Shown here piece by piece: positions 34,201 through 45,742 of a DNA stretch of 64,000 bases (positions within the stretch are counted from its first letter, which is position 1; each line of letters starts with the position of its first letter). Below the pieces are notes generated by a model that saw only the letters and a program-made list of their open reading frames with translations, searched no databases and was not told the DNA's origin. Where the stretch lies: NCBI GenBank assembly GCA_963969495.1, contig OZ018324.1, positions 49,671,503 through 49,735,502 on the forward strand, in the 5' to 3' direction. A program made the translations under genes and the position numbers. Source of the stretch: Ceratothoa steindachneri. Taxonomy: Eukaryota > Arthropoda > Malacostraca > Isopoda > Cymothoidae.

Positions 34201-36377
34201 GTAAATTCAATATCATTCCTAAAGACGTGGATATTGAAGATTTTCCGCCCATGTTGAATGCAAATATTTTTTCTAGCAGAGCAGTAATAACTTGTGTTAA
34301 GTTTTATACAAATTAATCGAAATTTGACTACCAATAAAAAGTCTTATCTAGTCTGTTTATGGAATATCGAATTAATTTTTCCTGTATAATAGAGTAATGT
34401 TTTGTATTGAACCTATTTCTTTGAATAAATACATTTTGGTACTTAATAAAGCCCAACATGTCTACAGTGGACTACAGCTCAACGTGTTATGCAACACCCT
34501 TCCTTTGTTAACAGCCTCAAGGTGCGTTCCTTGGCATCAGTTCCCATGAGTTGCTTAATAAGTTCAGCTATTTTAATTTCTTTGGCAAACAAATGACTGC
34601 TTTTACCAATTAGATGCTGCGTTTGCTTATTACCATATTTTTTTGCAAGAAATCAGAATGATGCAGTATTACTGCAACTCTTCTCCCCTTCGTGCCACTA
34701 ATTTCCTTTAAATTAGCAACTAAAGGGTTTCAAATTACAGTATTTTGACTGTCTAGTGTTGCTAAACTATGTATTCATCACTTAGGTTCTCTGAAATATG
34801 TCATTATATTATTTTGATTAAGTTCGTTTAGGGAGTCTTAAATTATTCTCAATAAAATAACATTCTTACAGAATTGTAGTTAGAAAATTTTCTTCTAATT
34901 CTCGAAAAACCACCGCATATCATTAGTTCAGTAAACGGGACGGAATGAAACTAGAATTTTCAACAATTTGACCAAAGTCCCCAGCGAGACAATGCTTTAT
35001 CGCTTAAGAAGAATTCTAGGGTTAATAGGGATTGTAGTGAAACTGTTCATTTTTTTTTCTCTCACCAGATAATAGAAGTATAATTAATTTGTTTACCTTT
35101 CTAATTTAACATTACATTTTTGTATCAGAAAGTGATTGCATTTGCAATGAATTTTAACATGCTATTTGTTTTTGTGACTTCTCTTCGTCTTTAGCATTTG
35201 AACACGGTCTAGCAATGAATCCACTCATTTTGAACACCCACCTATGATTTTTGGATCCTGATACCTGGCTTTAATCAGCGCCAGAATAAACTTTTCCTGC
35301 ATTGTACATTTCATTCCACGAAGGCGACTTTCTCAAATTGACCAGAGATTCTTTTTCATAAAGTTCTTTACAAGTTTTTGCGTATGGTATAGAACCGGGT
35401 CTTAGTGAAAATTCTTGAACCATGATGAAATCGCTTAGCGAGCAATAGAACAACCCTCCTTTTAAGGACCTCAATATATTTTTGCACTATATACCGCCTA
35501 CTGGATGTGAAGAACTGACACACTATTAACTAAACTATCCCAAAAATATCTTAACTGGTTGTTCGAGTCTAGGGTTAATGTGGCATTCGCGAAGTTTTGT
35601 TCCTGGTGGCATCCTAAGAATGATGGCTACACTCTTCCTGAACGTAGAAATGGCTTTTATCAATAAATAATATTTTTCAACAATCATCATTGTCCCAGTT
35701 TCGTATTTCAGTGCCCTTCTGTAGCATTTTTCTTTCCTGACCTTTGTCGAGTTTGTTTTTGTTTTTTCTCGGTTGTCATCGACCCATTTTAGAAGCCGTC
35801 TGCGAAGAGTAAAAAGAGTTATTACTCCTTCCTTATTAAGTCACTTATTTCGCGATTTTTTTTTTTTTTACTTTCCCTGATGACAGATGCATCGACTTTA
35901 CGTGTATGTGTTGGAAGCCGGCTGGGACGACCGCAATTTCATTTGCCGCTCTTAACATAGCTAAGAGTGGCAAGACTGACATCAATAATTTCAGGAATTT
36001 CCCTGAAGCTCTTCCATGTGATATATTCTGCCTGCCTTTCCTATCAATTAGTTGTTTCACAAATGATCTGAATAAGGAATAATTAATGAATATGACATAA
36101 TAAAGTACTTGATGTAAAAAATGACGAAATTATTTTAGTAATAACATCAGATGCATAAAGAATAAATATAATTGAGAACCAACCAATCAAAACGCATAAA
36201 TAACAAATAAAATATAAATATATCGCATATGGATATAATTAAAATTATAATTCGTGAAAATATATTACAATTTGTATGGGGAATGGCCAGGAAAGTCAAC
36301 TTGTATGTTATCAATAAGGAATTATGTCTCTCTTGAAACCAAATCTTTTGGAGCTTATTGGAGCAATTTTTAGTTAG
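34201..36377 (+). other. Intron sequence with no gene or element recognised
   Basis: First 2.2 kb of the 18.9-kb intron interval after the TM6 exon. AT-rich, a T-run at about 35857-35870, no exon matching the transporter loop that I can defend. Confidence 0.4.
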
Positions 36378-36630
36378 TCGACGCCAATCCTTCCTTGATC
36401 CAATGAGGATCCCCGACCGGATAATGAAATCTATATAAAGGTCAATATGACAATCGCTGGTCGGCCCGAGGGCACCAGGGGTCCAGTCCTCTTAGGAAAG
36501 AGGGGCCAGGTGCTTTTAACACCAAACAGCGTGAGATGGAACCTTGGTCGTCTCGGGGTAGAGGGACCTGTTCCGCGTCAGAGGTATATGGATATAGATA
36601 CCCATCGGCAGGATTCCTTGGAACAGTTTT
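36378..36630 (-). mobile_element. tRNA-derived SINE, copy 3, 3' part only, reversed
   Basis: The reverse complement of the 3' half of the SINE family. gaccggataatgaaatctat, gtcaatatgacaatcgctgg and tggatatagatacccatcgg correspond to the ends of copies 1, 2 and 4. The tRNA-like head is absent, so it is 5' truncated, as expected for a retroposed SINE. Confidence 0.82.
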
Positions 36631-38197
36631 TGAAGCAATTCTTTTTGTTCTTAATCCTTTACCACTTCGCTGCATCTTTCTATTCGTTCTTTCTTTATTC
36701 ACACAACGTTCCCCTCTCTCCTTCATTCCACACTGAATGACAGGCAGTGTTTGTTATTAATAAATCACTTCTGTGAATCAGCGAATTATGAGGCAAATTC
36801 TAGACTTATTGAATTAAATCCATTCAATTAACGTTAGATGAATGTATTAGTGATTAACACAACGTCAAGCAAAAGATACTGTCGTGGTTTACGGCTTAGT
36901 ACGGATGTACGTCTGATTCGTACATGAGTAAATCCATTCCACTTTTCTCTAAGAGTGCTTTAATTTAATTCTTTAACCAGGGAGGATTCGTATTATGATA
37001 TATCTATTGCCATTTGCAGCGTTCGAGGATCTAATTAAACAACTCGTTTACCTTTAACCCAGAGGGAGTCGACAGTTGGGTGATCTTGAAAGTGAGTCTA
37101 ATGGCTTTGGTGATTTGAGGCGAGTTGGACTGAAGATTTCCTCGCTGACGTGAGAAGGGTTGGTAAAAAAGCTGATGCTTCTCACTGGGTAGGTGGAGCC
37201 GCATGGCGAAACTATTCGACTTGAAGATGTAAGTGAGGGGATCTTTGATGAATGGGAACTATTCCGATCCTTGTGTTACAAATTCGGACTCCTCGATGAT
37301 GAGACTTAACCAAGAGGTGAATCTTTTCTCGAATATGAATTCACGTTGGTATTCCTCAATGGTGAGGGTATCTCGCCTGTTTTTTCAGAAAACTGAGATA
37401 AGGGATTTTCTCTTGACGAGAATGGTATGAGAGTTAGTCTCGATACTACTGGTCTACTCTTCTAAGTGACCAAAGGAATGGCCTCGGGAGGGAAAGTCCC
37501 GCTCGGTTTCACTTATCTTCCTCATTCCCTGTTTGACTCAAGGACTCGTATTCTTCTATCGATTGCTACCTGGATTCTCCTTTAAATTTATCAAGATCGA
37601 ACTATATATACGTCGATTATCCACTGGGGTGAGGGGAGACGAGGGAGTTTAGGAGGGGCGAACCCTCACTAGCTCACAGTTATGCCTCTCAACTAGGGCA
37701 TAAATTTTAAACGTTGTGACACTTTGCCCCTTCAGGTTTACGCACGGAGAAGGTGAGATTTCGTCTATTTGGCGAAAATAGACATAAACAATCGGAGGGG
37801 ACAGTGAACCAGTTCATAGATTTTCTGCCGACGAAGGCTTAGGGAGCAAGATTTTCATTCTAAAGGCTCTCACACCCTCCTATGTTTATATTAACGGACT
37901 ACGAAATCTACTGGCCGAAATCCTTCTTTGCGAGCGACTTCACATCTTGGGCAGCGGGGAAAGGAGGGGAGGAGTAAAGTCTTGGCTCATGTGGAGCGTA
38001 ACGGTTGACGCTGTATACACAAACTAGCGTCTGCTTTTCCTCGTTATGTTCATTCCTCCACAGATACGTTTTAGAATTTCTCCGCATACATAATCTCCAA
38101 AGCCCACAAACTTTTTCGAACATCTTATAAAATAAAGATATTTAAATAAAACGATATTGGTATAATAGAGAAATAAATATAGCAACAAAATTATACA
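36631..38197. other. Intron sequence with no gene recognised
   Basis: No motif or repeat relation seen. Mixed composition with several short purine-rich stretches around 37080-37520. Confidence 0.35.
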
Positions 38198-38236
38198 CTT
38201 TGACAGCACAGGTTCGAATCCCTACCATTTTCCTCG
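38198..38236 (+). other. tRNA-like 3' half (B-box and acceptor-like 3' end)
   Basis: The sequence tttgacagcacaggttcgaa then tccctaccatt includes a perfect polymerase III B-box (ggttcgaatcc). It has no A-box upstream. The matching 5' half lies 0.6 kb downstream (38814-38868), so the two are in permuted order. It is not a normal tRNA gene. Confidence 0.4.
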
Positions 38237-38813
38237 GGTATAATCATCATCATCACTTCACTAACTCTATAATTTAAGAAGGGGATTGTTTTTGAGTATT
38301 TGAATAATAATTTCATCTTAGTTTGGTTATGACTTATGTTTTTTTTATCAAAGTTATTTCTAATAATTCTTTTATAATATAAAAAAAACAAAATGGTGAA
38401 GTTCAGAAATAAATATAAGTATCGAAATTTTGTGAATTTTTTAAAACCCAAAGAATTACAAATGGTGAAGTTCAGAAAATTTATTTTTATATATCTCCTT
38501 CTTCTATAACTATATTTTATCAACGTGATATTTTGAAATTTAGTTTAGAGTTCCTTTTTAAAATTATTATAATCGGCGAAGTTCATAAAATTTATAAAAA
38601 TTTAACCATGGCTGCTTTTTTTAGATTTTAAATTTTAATCTTAGTAGCGAAGCGAAGGAGTGGCGAAACCATTGCATGGTTTTGTTTAGAAATTTTACGA
38701 TTATTCTTTAATTCGGCATATTATTATCCCGTTCGATAATTTCATCTTCCTTTCCTAGAGCTAGCCTACAATGCTAAACTAATAAGGCTGCTTGAAACAT
38801 TCTTTGGGGGTAA

Positions 38814-38868
38814 TGTCAATGGTAGCCGAGTGGTTTAACATATTAGCTGGAAAAGCGATGGGCATTTG
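38814..38868 (+). other. tRNA-like 5' half (A-box)
   Basis: The sequence caatggtagccgagtggttt contains a perfect A-box (tagccgagtgg), followed by an anticodon-arm-like ttagctggaaaagc and gatgggcatttgaca. The aatggta before and in the A-box could pair with taccatt at the end of the 3' half at 38226-38232. Stems inside are imperfect, so this is a relic or derived element rather than a functional tRNA(Ser). Confidence 0.4.
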
Positions 38869-40100
38869 ACATAAATTTAGTTTTAAGAACATGTTACGAA
38901 TATTCTCTCTATATAATACATTCTTTACTCTGTATTCCAGACTATGCGCTGAGAACAAAGTAAGAAATACTAGAAACATAAAACGCGGATGCTCATTATA
39001 TCACAAATTAGCGTTCTTGCGAAAATTGGTTATATGGGAGAAGTCTAATTACTGTAGAGAAAGTTTTTTCTAATATTTGATGGAGTTACCTTTTATTTTC
39101 GTTGAAATGTCGGTTGAAATATCGATTCATACGTTCCTTCTACCGAATTTGTTCTTTCTTCCGTGTTCCCACATCAAATTTACTACGAGGTACTCGTAAA
39201 TTAATAACATTTGTTGTATCATCTTACCCTCTGCTCATTAGCACTGTTCCGCAATGTGTATTCTTTTCACTTATCCTTTAATGTTTTCTACTCTCATTTC
39301 GTCGTTTTTTTTCGTGATTCTGTGCTTCACTCCTCTCTGCACTTTCTGAATGATAGCTTAAAAGGACAGCTCTAGATTAACCTCATTTTGGTTATATTTC
39401 ACCAACCAAGGTTTATATCCTCTTACCTTTGCTTTGCTGGCTTATTTATTTGAACTCTTTGTTCCTTGAAGTACTAACATACAGCGTTGCTTCCTGCTCG
39501 ACATTTTGAGCCCGTGGTATTTGTAAATAATTCACGTTTTCCTCTGCTCTTTTCCACGCAACTTCTTTCACTTTCTACTTCACCTCATTCACTCGGTCCC
39601 ATCTCCACAGGTGATTATTCCTCATTAATACATTTCATTTTTTTAATGTCCCATCTTCCATTATAGCATTCACGTTTGTATTTTTTAGCTTTTCAGTAAC
39701 GCGATATTTACCCCACCTCCCCTTATCGCCTCGAAGAAACCCGATTGCTTTCTTCTACTTCCTTAGATTTGGATAATTTTGTTAATTAGCTAAGACTCTT
39801 AATCCGTTAAAATTTACTAGCGTTAGTAAATTCTACTAGTAAATTCTCCTGACTAAAGCCCAATTAATGATAGTTTCTTCATTGATCCAACTGCTAAAGG
39901 ACTTCCAACTCATTTTTCCAACCTTTTGAACATTCTTCCTTGCCAAATTGGTTCTCTTAACCAATCATGAATCTTGGCATTCGAAGCGTTTGAGGTAAAA
40001 ATGCTTGAAAATTATTATTGTCTGCTGATTCTCATCTGATTATGATATCTTTTAGACAGGACATTCGCGTAAAAGATCAGTCAATGGATCTTTCTCTGTT
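38869..40100. other. Intron sequence with no gene recognised
   Basis: No element or RNA gene recognised; pyrimidine-rich from about 39100 to 39760. Confidence 0.4.
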
Positions 40101-40460
40101 AAGGCCTAGATGAGTGGCAACACAGCTCCCTATTACAGCCAAGTTAAGCCACATCGGGTTTCGTAAGTCGCCGGAAGGAGTCGCGATTTAGATCGACTTC
40201 ACGACGGTTGCTATACGCTGTAATATGCTTAGGGTTTGGTTCCCTACATTAAACTGTAGGTCCTCACTGAGAAATAAAGGCATCTTAAATAGGTTCAGAT
40301 CGGCGGTAAAGCCCGTATCAATTTACTTCCAGGGATCTGTGTGAATAAACCACAAATAAAAGCCTTTGAATACGTACTAATCTCACAGCCCCGGCAATCC
40401 GTTCCCCGTGGGCACGCTCAATCATCTTAGAATCTTTTCAGATAAGCAGGTCACCCAGTG
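40101..40460 (+). mobile_element. Probable 5S rRNA-derived SINE, copy 1
   Basis: The head tagatgagtggcaacacagc is followed by ccaagttaagccacatcggg, which matches the 5S rRNA internal promoter region (aagttaagc...catcggg), and then by gtaagtcgccggaaggagtc, resembling the 5S segment after it. The downstream body (tcggcggtaaagcccg and more) recurs at 52390-52745. It resembles SINE3-type retroposons with a 5S head. The head is diverged, so I keep confidence moderate. Confidence 0.6.
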
Positions 40461-41002
40461 TTCTGCCCAGCCACACCCTCAATGACTACAGCATGCCAAG
40501 AAACAGTTCTCAAGGATGCCTCGACTCGCGTTTTCGCTTGCTGAATTCTGTGGGAGATGAACACAGACTTTTCTCTTCTCAACCGCGTGAGTTCTTTCGA
40601 TCCTCAGAATTGCTTTACGTTCAGTGATGAAGGAGGTAGATTTTCTAGTAATAAAGAGATTAACTTCGCCCCCTCCCCTGCCAAAAAGGGGCTGATCGTA
40701 TTGCGCCTTTTCTACCAATTTGCTCTCAAATGCTTTCAGATGGGGATTTAGACTTGATAAGTATGCCAGTCTGTCATCATCGATATTTTTCAGCCTTACT
40801 GACCCTTATATTATTTTTCATCCCTTTTCTTCCCCCCTCCCTCCCTTTATTTTTACCCATCAAGTAAACTTGCCCTCATTAGTTTACCTCACTTGCCCAA
40901 TGTACTCAATAAGTGAAAAAGAGCAGCTTCATGAAATACATCGGCATTCTCACATACTATTTTGTACAATCACTCCACATCTTTCTATATCTGTCACCTG
41001 GC
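40461..41002. other. Intron sequence with no gene recognised
   Basis: Short ORFs on both strands without motifs; pyrimidine-rich around 40800-40880. Confidence 0.4.
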
Positions 41003-41415
41003 TCGTACAGGAGCTCTCGCTTGGCTAGTGGATACGGTGTTGGATTTCTGGTGTCGAGGTGTCGGGTTCAATGGCAAGCGAGAGCCGACACAAACGTCAG
41101 GGCACGTAGAAGTTTGGGCACCGATCGGTTGACACAATGTGTTTACCCACACTGGGTAACGTTGCCATGCACATAGCCAATCAAAACTCTGAAATATTTC
41201 TTTTCTCGTATTCATAGTACAGCACAGCACTCAACTTTTATCCCAGGGTGACGTAGGTTCTTACCTGATTGCAGGTTGGTGTAAAAAAAACAACTTCCTA
41301 GTACAATTTCCCCTCCCTCTCCCTCCACCTAAAAGAGCACCGGCTCCCAGCGCAATTGTCATGCTGATCTTTATGTTGTTTCATTATCCGGTTGGGAGTG
41401 CCCTTAATCGCCAAG
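41003..41415 (+). mobile_element. tRNA-derived SINE, copy 4
   Basis: Head ggagctctcgcttggctagt, B-box ggttcaatgg, and the closing gcaagcgagagc that pairs perfectly over 11 bp with gctctcgcttg. The body matches copies 1 and 2 (cagggcacgtagaag, ccacactgggtaac, atagccaatcaaaac, gcaattgtcatgctgatctt). The stem differs in sequence from copy 1 yet still pairs. Confidence 0.82.
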
Positions 41416-41549
41416 AGGTCAATGGTCTGCACAAACTACCTTCTGTTTCGTATATTTTCTCTTACTTTTTTCTTTTGTTGAAGAGATACGTGTGGAACAG
41501 GATTCGATACAGTTTTATATGATAAATGCTATTTATTCAAGAAAACCAA

Positions 41550-42309
41550 AGTTTTACGGTGCCATAGAAACCATATACACTATGCATGGCGCTATATGAA
41601 TCAACCGAATTTCAATTGCAAGAGAAAACTCTTAGCCTATGTATAACGTTAAACTAATCCCCCGAATTGCCCTTTTCATAGAAAGCGCAAAGTCGAAGCA
41701 AAGCGCTAAATTAATCTCCCCAATTTCCGTTGCCATAAACACCTGATAGCCTACGTATAACGTTAAATTAATCTCTTGAATTTCCATTGCTAAAGAAACC
41801 TCATAGCTATGCATAGCATTAAATTATTCTCCAGAATTATCATTGTAAAGGAAACTTCATAGCCTACGCATAGCGGGAAATGAATGTCTCAAATTTCAGT
41901 TGCAAGAGAAACCAAATAGCCTAGCATAGGGTAAAATTAATCTCCAAAATATCCATTGCCATATAAACCTCATAGCATAAGCATAGCGTTAAATCAATAT
42001 CTGGAATTACCGTTGACATAGAAACCTCATAGCCTACGCATAGCATTAAATTAATCTCTGAAATTACCGTTGCAATAGAGAGCTCATAGTCTACCCCTAG
42101 CGATAAATTGTTCTCCAGAATTGCAGTTGCAATGGAAACCTCAAAGCCTTCGCATGGCGTTGAAATAATCTTCCGAGTTTCCGTTGTCATATAAACCTCA
42201 TACCCTACTCATAGCGTTAAATTATTTCCCCAATTTTTTGTTGTCATAGAAATCTCAGCGTAAATATAGCGGTAAATAATCTCCGAGATTACTGTTGTAA
42301 TAGAAATCA
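41550..42309 (+). repeat. 57-bp satellite array, block 1
   Basis: Tandem copies of a unit with landmarks agaaacctcatagcctacg, catagcgttaaattaatctc and cgaatttccgttgccat, total about 57 bp. About 13 units lie before an inserted mariner derivative. Because 57 is a multiple of three, the minus strand stays open over many units, giving a 19-residue peptide repeat (41632-41814, 41921-42190). That is most simply a consequence of period, not proof of a gene. Confidence 0.92.
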
Positions 42310-42854
42310 TACGAGGAGCAGGTCCTGACTTGTAATAACTTGTCTTAGGACAAGTTATTCCAAGTCAGGACCTGCAGCCGCACGCTCCTGCCTCGTCTAT
42401 TTAAGAAGCAATAGCTGATCGTAGATCGTCAGTCACAAATTTTTCAACAATGGAGAAGGTTGAGCACCGCGCAGTGATCAAATTTTTGACCAAGGAAGGC
42501 AAGAATGTAAAAGATATCCATGAATGCATGGTTGCAGTGTACACCGACACCGCCCCTTCCTATGCAACCAATGCTCGCTGGAATAGGGAGTTCCGCCATG
42601 GTCGTGAGTCCCTTGAAGATGACCCCTGTCCAGGCTGCACTGCGTGGACGCCGGTTTGGGGACGAGGAAGATGTCCAGGAGATGATTGAACAGCAGTCGG
42701 GAGATTTCTGGTTGTCGGCAATTCGAAGCCTCAGGGACAAGTGGCGCAAGTGCATTGAAGTCAAGGGTAGTTATATTGAAAAATAATAAAACACTTTTCC
42801 TCATATCTCGTTTCCTTATATCCGAATTGCAAAACCTATTGACTGCCCCTCGTA
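42310..42854 (+). mobile_element. Mariner deletion derivative in the 57-bp satellite
   Basis: TA-flanked ends cgaggagcagg (left) and, inverted on the right, cgaggggcagtcaatagg. Next to the left end is a 57-bp hairpin (42319-42375) with 27-bp arms differing at one position. The insertion point is the TA of tcaTAgcc in the satellite unit. Confidence 0.88.
42450..42786 (+). pseudogene. Mariner transposase with the catalytic core deleted
   Basis: The N-terminal HTH is well kept: MEKVEHRAVIKFLTKEGKNV, KDIHECMVAVY, APSYATNARWNREFRHGRES and LEDDPCPG. At about 42630 the reading frame jumps to the extreme C-terminus (ALRGRRFGDEEDVQEMIEQQ, LRDKWRKCIEVKGSYIEK, then TAA near 42784). The ~200 residues carrying the catalytic Asp triad are absent. 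The N-terminal DNA-binding part could still be expressed in principle, but nothing shows that it is. Confidence 0.88.
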
Positions 42855-44470
42855 TTATACTCTGCGCATAACGTTAAATTAATATCCAAAATTTTCATTA
42901 GCAGAGAACCCTCATAGAAACCTCATAACCGACATAAAGTAATAAATTAATCGGCCGAATTTTCATTGCCAGAGAAACCTCATAACCCACGCATTGCGCT
43001 ACATTAATCGCTGGAATTACTATTCCCATAGAAACCTCACATCTTACGCATAGCGTTAAATTATTCTACCGAAATATCATTCCCATACAACATCATAGAC
43101 TACGAATAGCGTTAAATTATTCTCCTAATTTTTCCCTATACAAATCGCAAAGCCTACACGTGGTGATAAATTAATATCACGAAATTGCGTTGCATAGAAA
43201 CTTCATAGCCTACGCATAGTATTAAATTAATCTCAGGAATTTCCATTGCCATAAAAAACTCATATGCTACGCATAGAGATAAAATAATCTACAAAATTGC
43301 CGTTGTCATAGAAACCATATAGCCTACGCATAACGGTTAATTAACCTCCCAAAATTACGCTGCTATAGAAAAAATTAGCCTACCCTAGTGTTATACTAAT
43401 CTCTCAAATTTCATTTGTCATAGAAACCTCATTGCCTAGGCATAGCGTAAAATTAATATACCAATTTTCTATTGTCATAGAAACCAAATAGCGTACAGAT
43501 AGCGTTATATTAATATACGTAATTAGCATTGGTAGAGAAAATACATACCCCATGAATAGAGTTAAATTAATCTCCCGAATTTCCGTTACCATTGAAACCT
43601 CATACCCTACGCATAGCGTTACATTACTCTCACAAATTGGCATTCTCATAAAAAGCCCATAGAATACGTATAGCGTTAAATTAATATGCCAAATTTCATT
43701 GCTATAGAAACCTCATAGCTTACGCAAAACATTAAATTAATCGACGGAATTACAGTTGCCAGAGAAACCTCATAGCATAGGCATAATGTTAGATTAACTT
43801 CCCAAATTTCTGTTACTATTGAAACGAAATTGCCTCCGCAACTGTTAACTAATCTCCCAAATTTCCGTTGCCATAGAAACATCATAGTTAAGGTATAGGT
43901 TTAAATTAATGTCCAGAATTATCGGGCTCATAAAAACCTCATAACCTATGCCTAGCTTTAAATTAATAACCCACTTTTCCGTTGTCGTAGAAACCAAAAA
44001 GGGCTACGCATATTGTTCAATTAATCTCACAATTACTGTTGTCATAGAAATCTCATAGCCTACACATAGCGTTAAATTGATCTCTGGAATAACCGTTGCC
44101 ATAGAGACCTCATACCTTACACAGAGCGTTAAAATAATGTTCTCAATTACTGTTGCCACTGGTAAATTAATCTACCTAATTATCATTCACATATAAACTA
44201 CATAGACTACCAATATCGATAAATTAATCTCCCAAATTTCTTTTCCCCAAGGAAACTCATAACCTACTCAAAGTATTAAAGTAATCTGCCGAATTTTATT
44301 GCAACCCTTAAATTAATCTCCAGAATTACCGTTATCTTAGAAACCTCATCGACTACGTATAATATTAAACTATTCTCCTAAATTTCAGTTGGAAGAGAAA
44401 CCATATAGCCTACGTTTAGCATTAAATTAATCTCCCGTTTTTTTCCGTTGCCATAGAAACCTCATAATAA
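42855..44470 (+). repeat. 57-bp satellite array, block 2
   Basis: About 28 more diverged units of the 57-bp repeat, continuing in register after the mariner derivative. Antisense ORFs at 43404-43649 and 43676-43885 repeat peptides of the type EINLTLCVGYEVSMATEI. The array ends near cgttgccatagaaacctcat at 44465. Confidence 0.92.
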
Positions 44471-45540
44471 TGGAATGCCTGCTTTTTTATCACCGGCCAA
44501 AATTTTGTATATAATCCTACGTATAATTTTAGAAGGGGCATCCACATTTAAGAAACATGAAAGACAAAAATTCCGAAAACAACTAAAGTCAAAATTATAA
44601 GGTTTACTAATGGATGCTTTGTCTTAAGGATTATTGCTACGATTGATTCGCATCGTCTATCGTACGAGGGGACCTACAATTTAAGTAGGCGCAGACGCTT
44701 CCCCCCCCCCTAAATCCAAAAGAAAATGATACCCTTTTATAGTCAAATACAAAGAAATGAAAAACTGGTTAGTTTTGTATCACCTGCAACTGCGATTCTT
44801 TTGGTTCGGATCGCTGATAAAAATCATTTTAAGACGCGAGTCGTCTTACACTACTTTCCCATCCAAACATTTGTGTGCAAGATTTTTGTGGTCCATTTTC
44901 ATTTACTCCGTTCTAAATATTCACTTCACGAATTTAAAAGTTTAACCTCACTTGACACCACTTTTGCCTCCTCCTAACTTATAAAGCGTAGTGTAATAAT
45001 GATCCTTCTCGGTTAAAGTCATTCAATTTTATCCCATTGGAAGTCAGGAATGAAGGAAATGCACAGAAGATAAGAAAGATCAACAAACTAAGAAGAAGGC
45101 ATATTTAATGAAGAAAGAAAATTTAATAAAGAGCCATAGCCGTTGCACAAGCCCCAAATAATATGCACACGAGCAAACAATGGCTGCACTCTGATAGGAA
45201 CACTTGTTCTATGTAGATTACAAATTCGTTCCCTTCTGAACTCACGCTCGGGAGGAGTAACTTTTCTTGGAAAGAAATACCTGATCCCCAAATGCGAACT
45301 CTCCGTAAAGAGGAGAAATGATAACCCGCATTAAGAATATGTAATCAAATAAAGGGAAAATTTGAAACAAAAAGATAGAATAAGAATACATTAACAACCT
45401 TTCTCAATCTCAGGTGACCGGTGCTTGGACAGACCTGAAATCACATACGATTTGTTCAATTCATCGTCCCCACAAATGCGTCCAAGATTTCGGTGAAATT
45501 GCGGCTCGATCTTAAGTAACCTTGTTCGATTCCGTCCAAC
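44471..45540. other. Intron sequence with no gene recognised
   Basis: A C-run at about 44700-44710; otherwise no motif. No transporter-like exon found. Confidence 0.4.
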
Positions 45541-45542
45541 TA

Positions 45543-45636
45543 CAGGGTGGCCCATAAGTCCTAGGACACTCCACGTACAACCCTTTTGTATATATATGTT
45601 ATACGTGGAGTGTTCTGGGACTTATGGGCCACCCTG
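45543..45636. mobile_element. 94-bp hairpin MITE
   Basis: Almost wholly two inverted arms: cagggtggcccataagtcct with aggacactccacgtacaac on the left, and its inverted match ending gacttatgggccaccctg on the right (about three mismatches in 39). It has a ~16-bp AT-rich loop and TA on both sides (45541-45542 and 45637-45638). It looks like a minimal derivative of a mariner/Tc1-type element made of ends only. Confidence 0.9.
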
Positions 45637-45742
45637 TACTAAGGTAATTCAGGGAAGAGCTAGAGATTAACGCGAGGTGCAAACCACTGGTCGCTACAGC
45701 ATATGGTAGATAACACAAACTCTGGATTATTTATCATCAGCT

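Noticed and set aside
41550..44470. Possible CRISPR-like or direct-repeat/spacer array
   Set aside because: Units are contiguous and diverged throughout with no unique spacers, and this is animal DNA.
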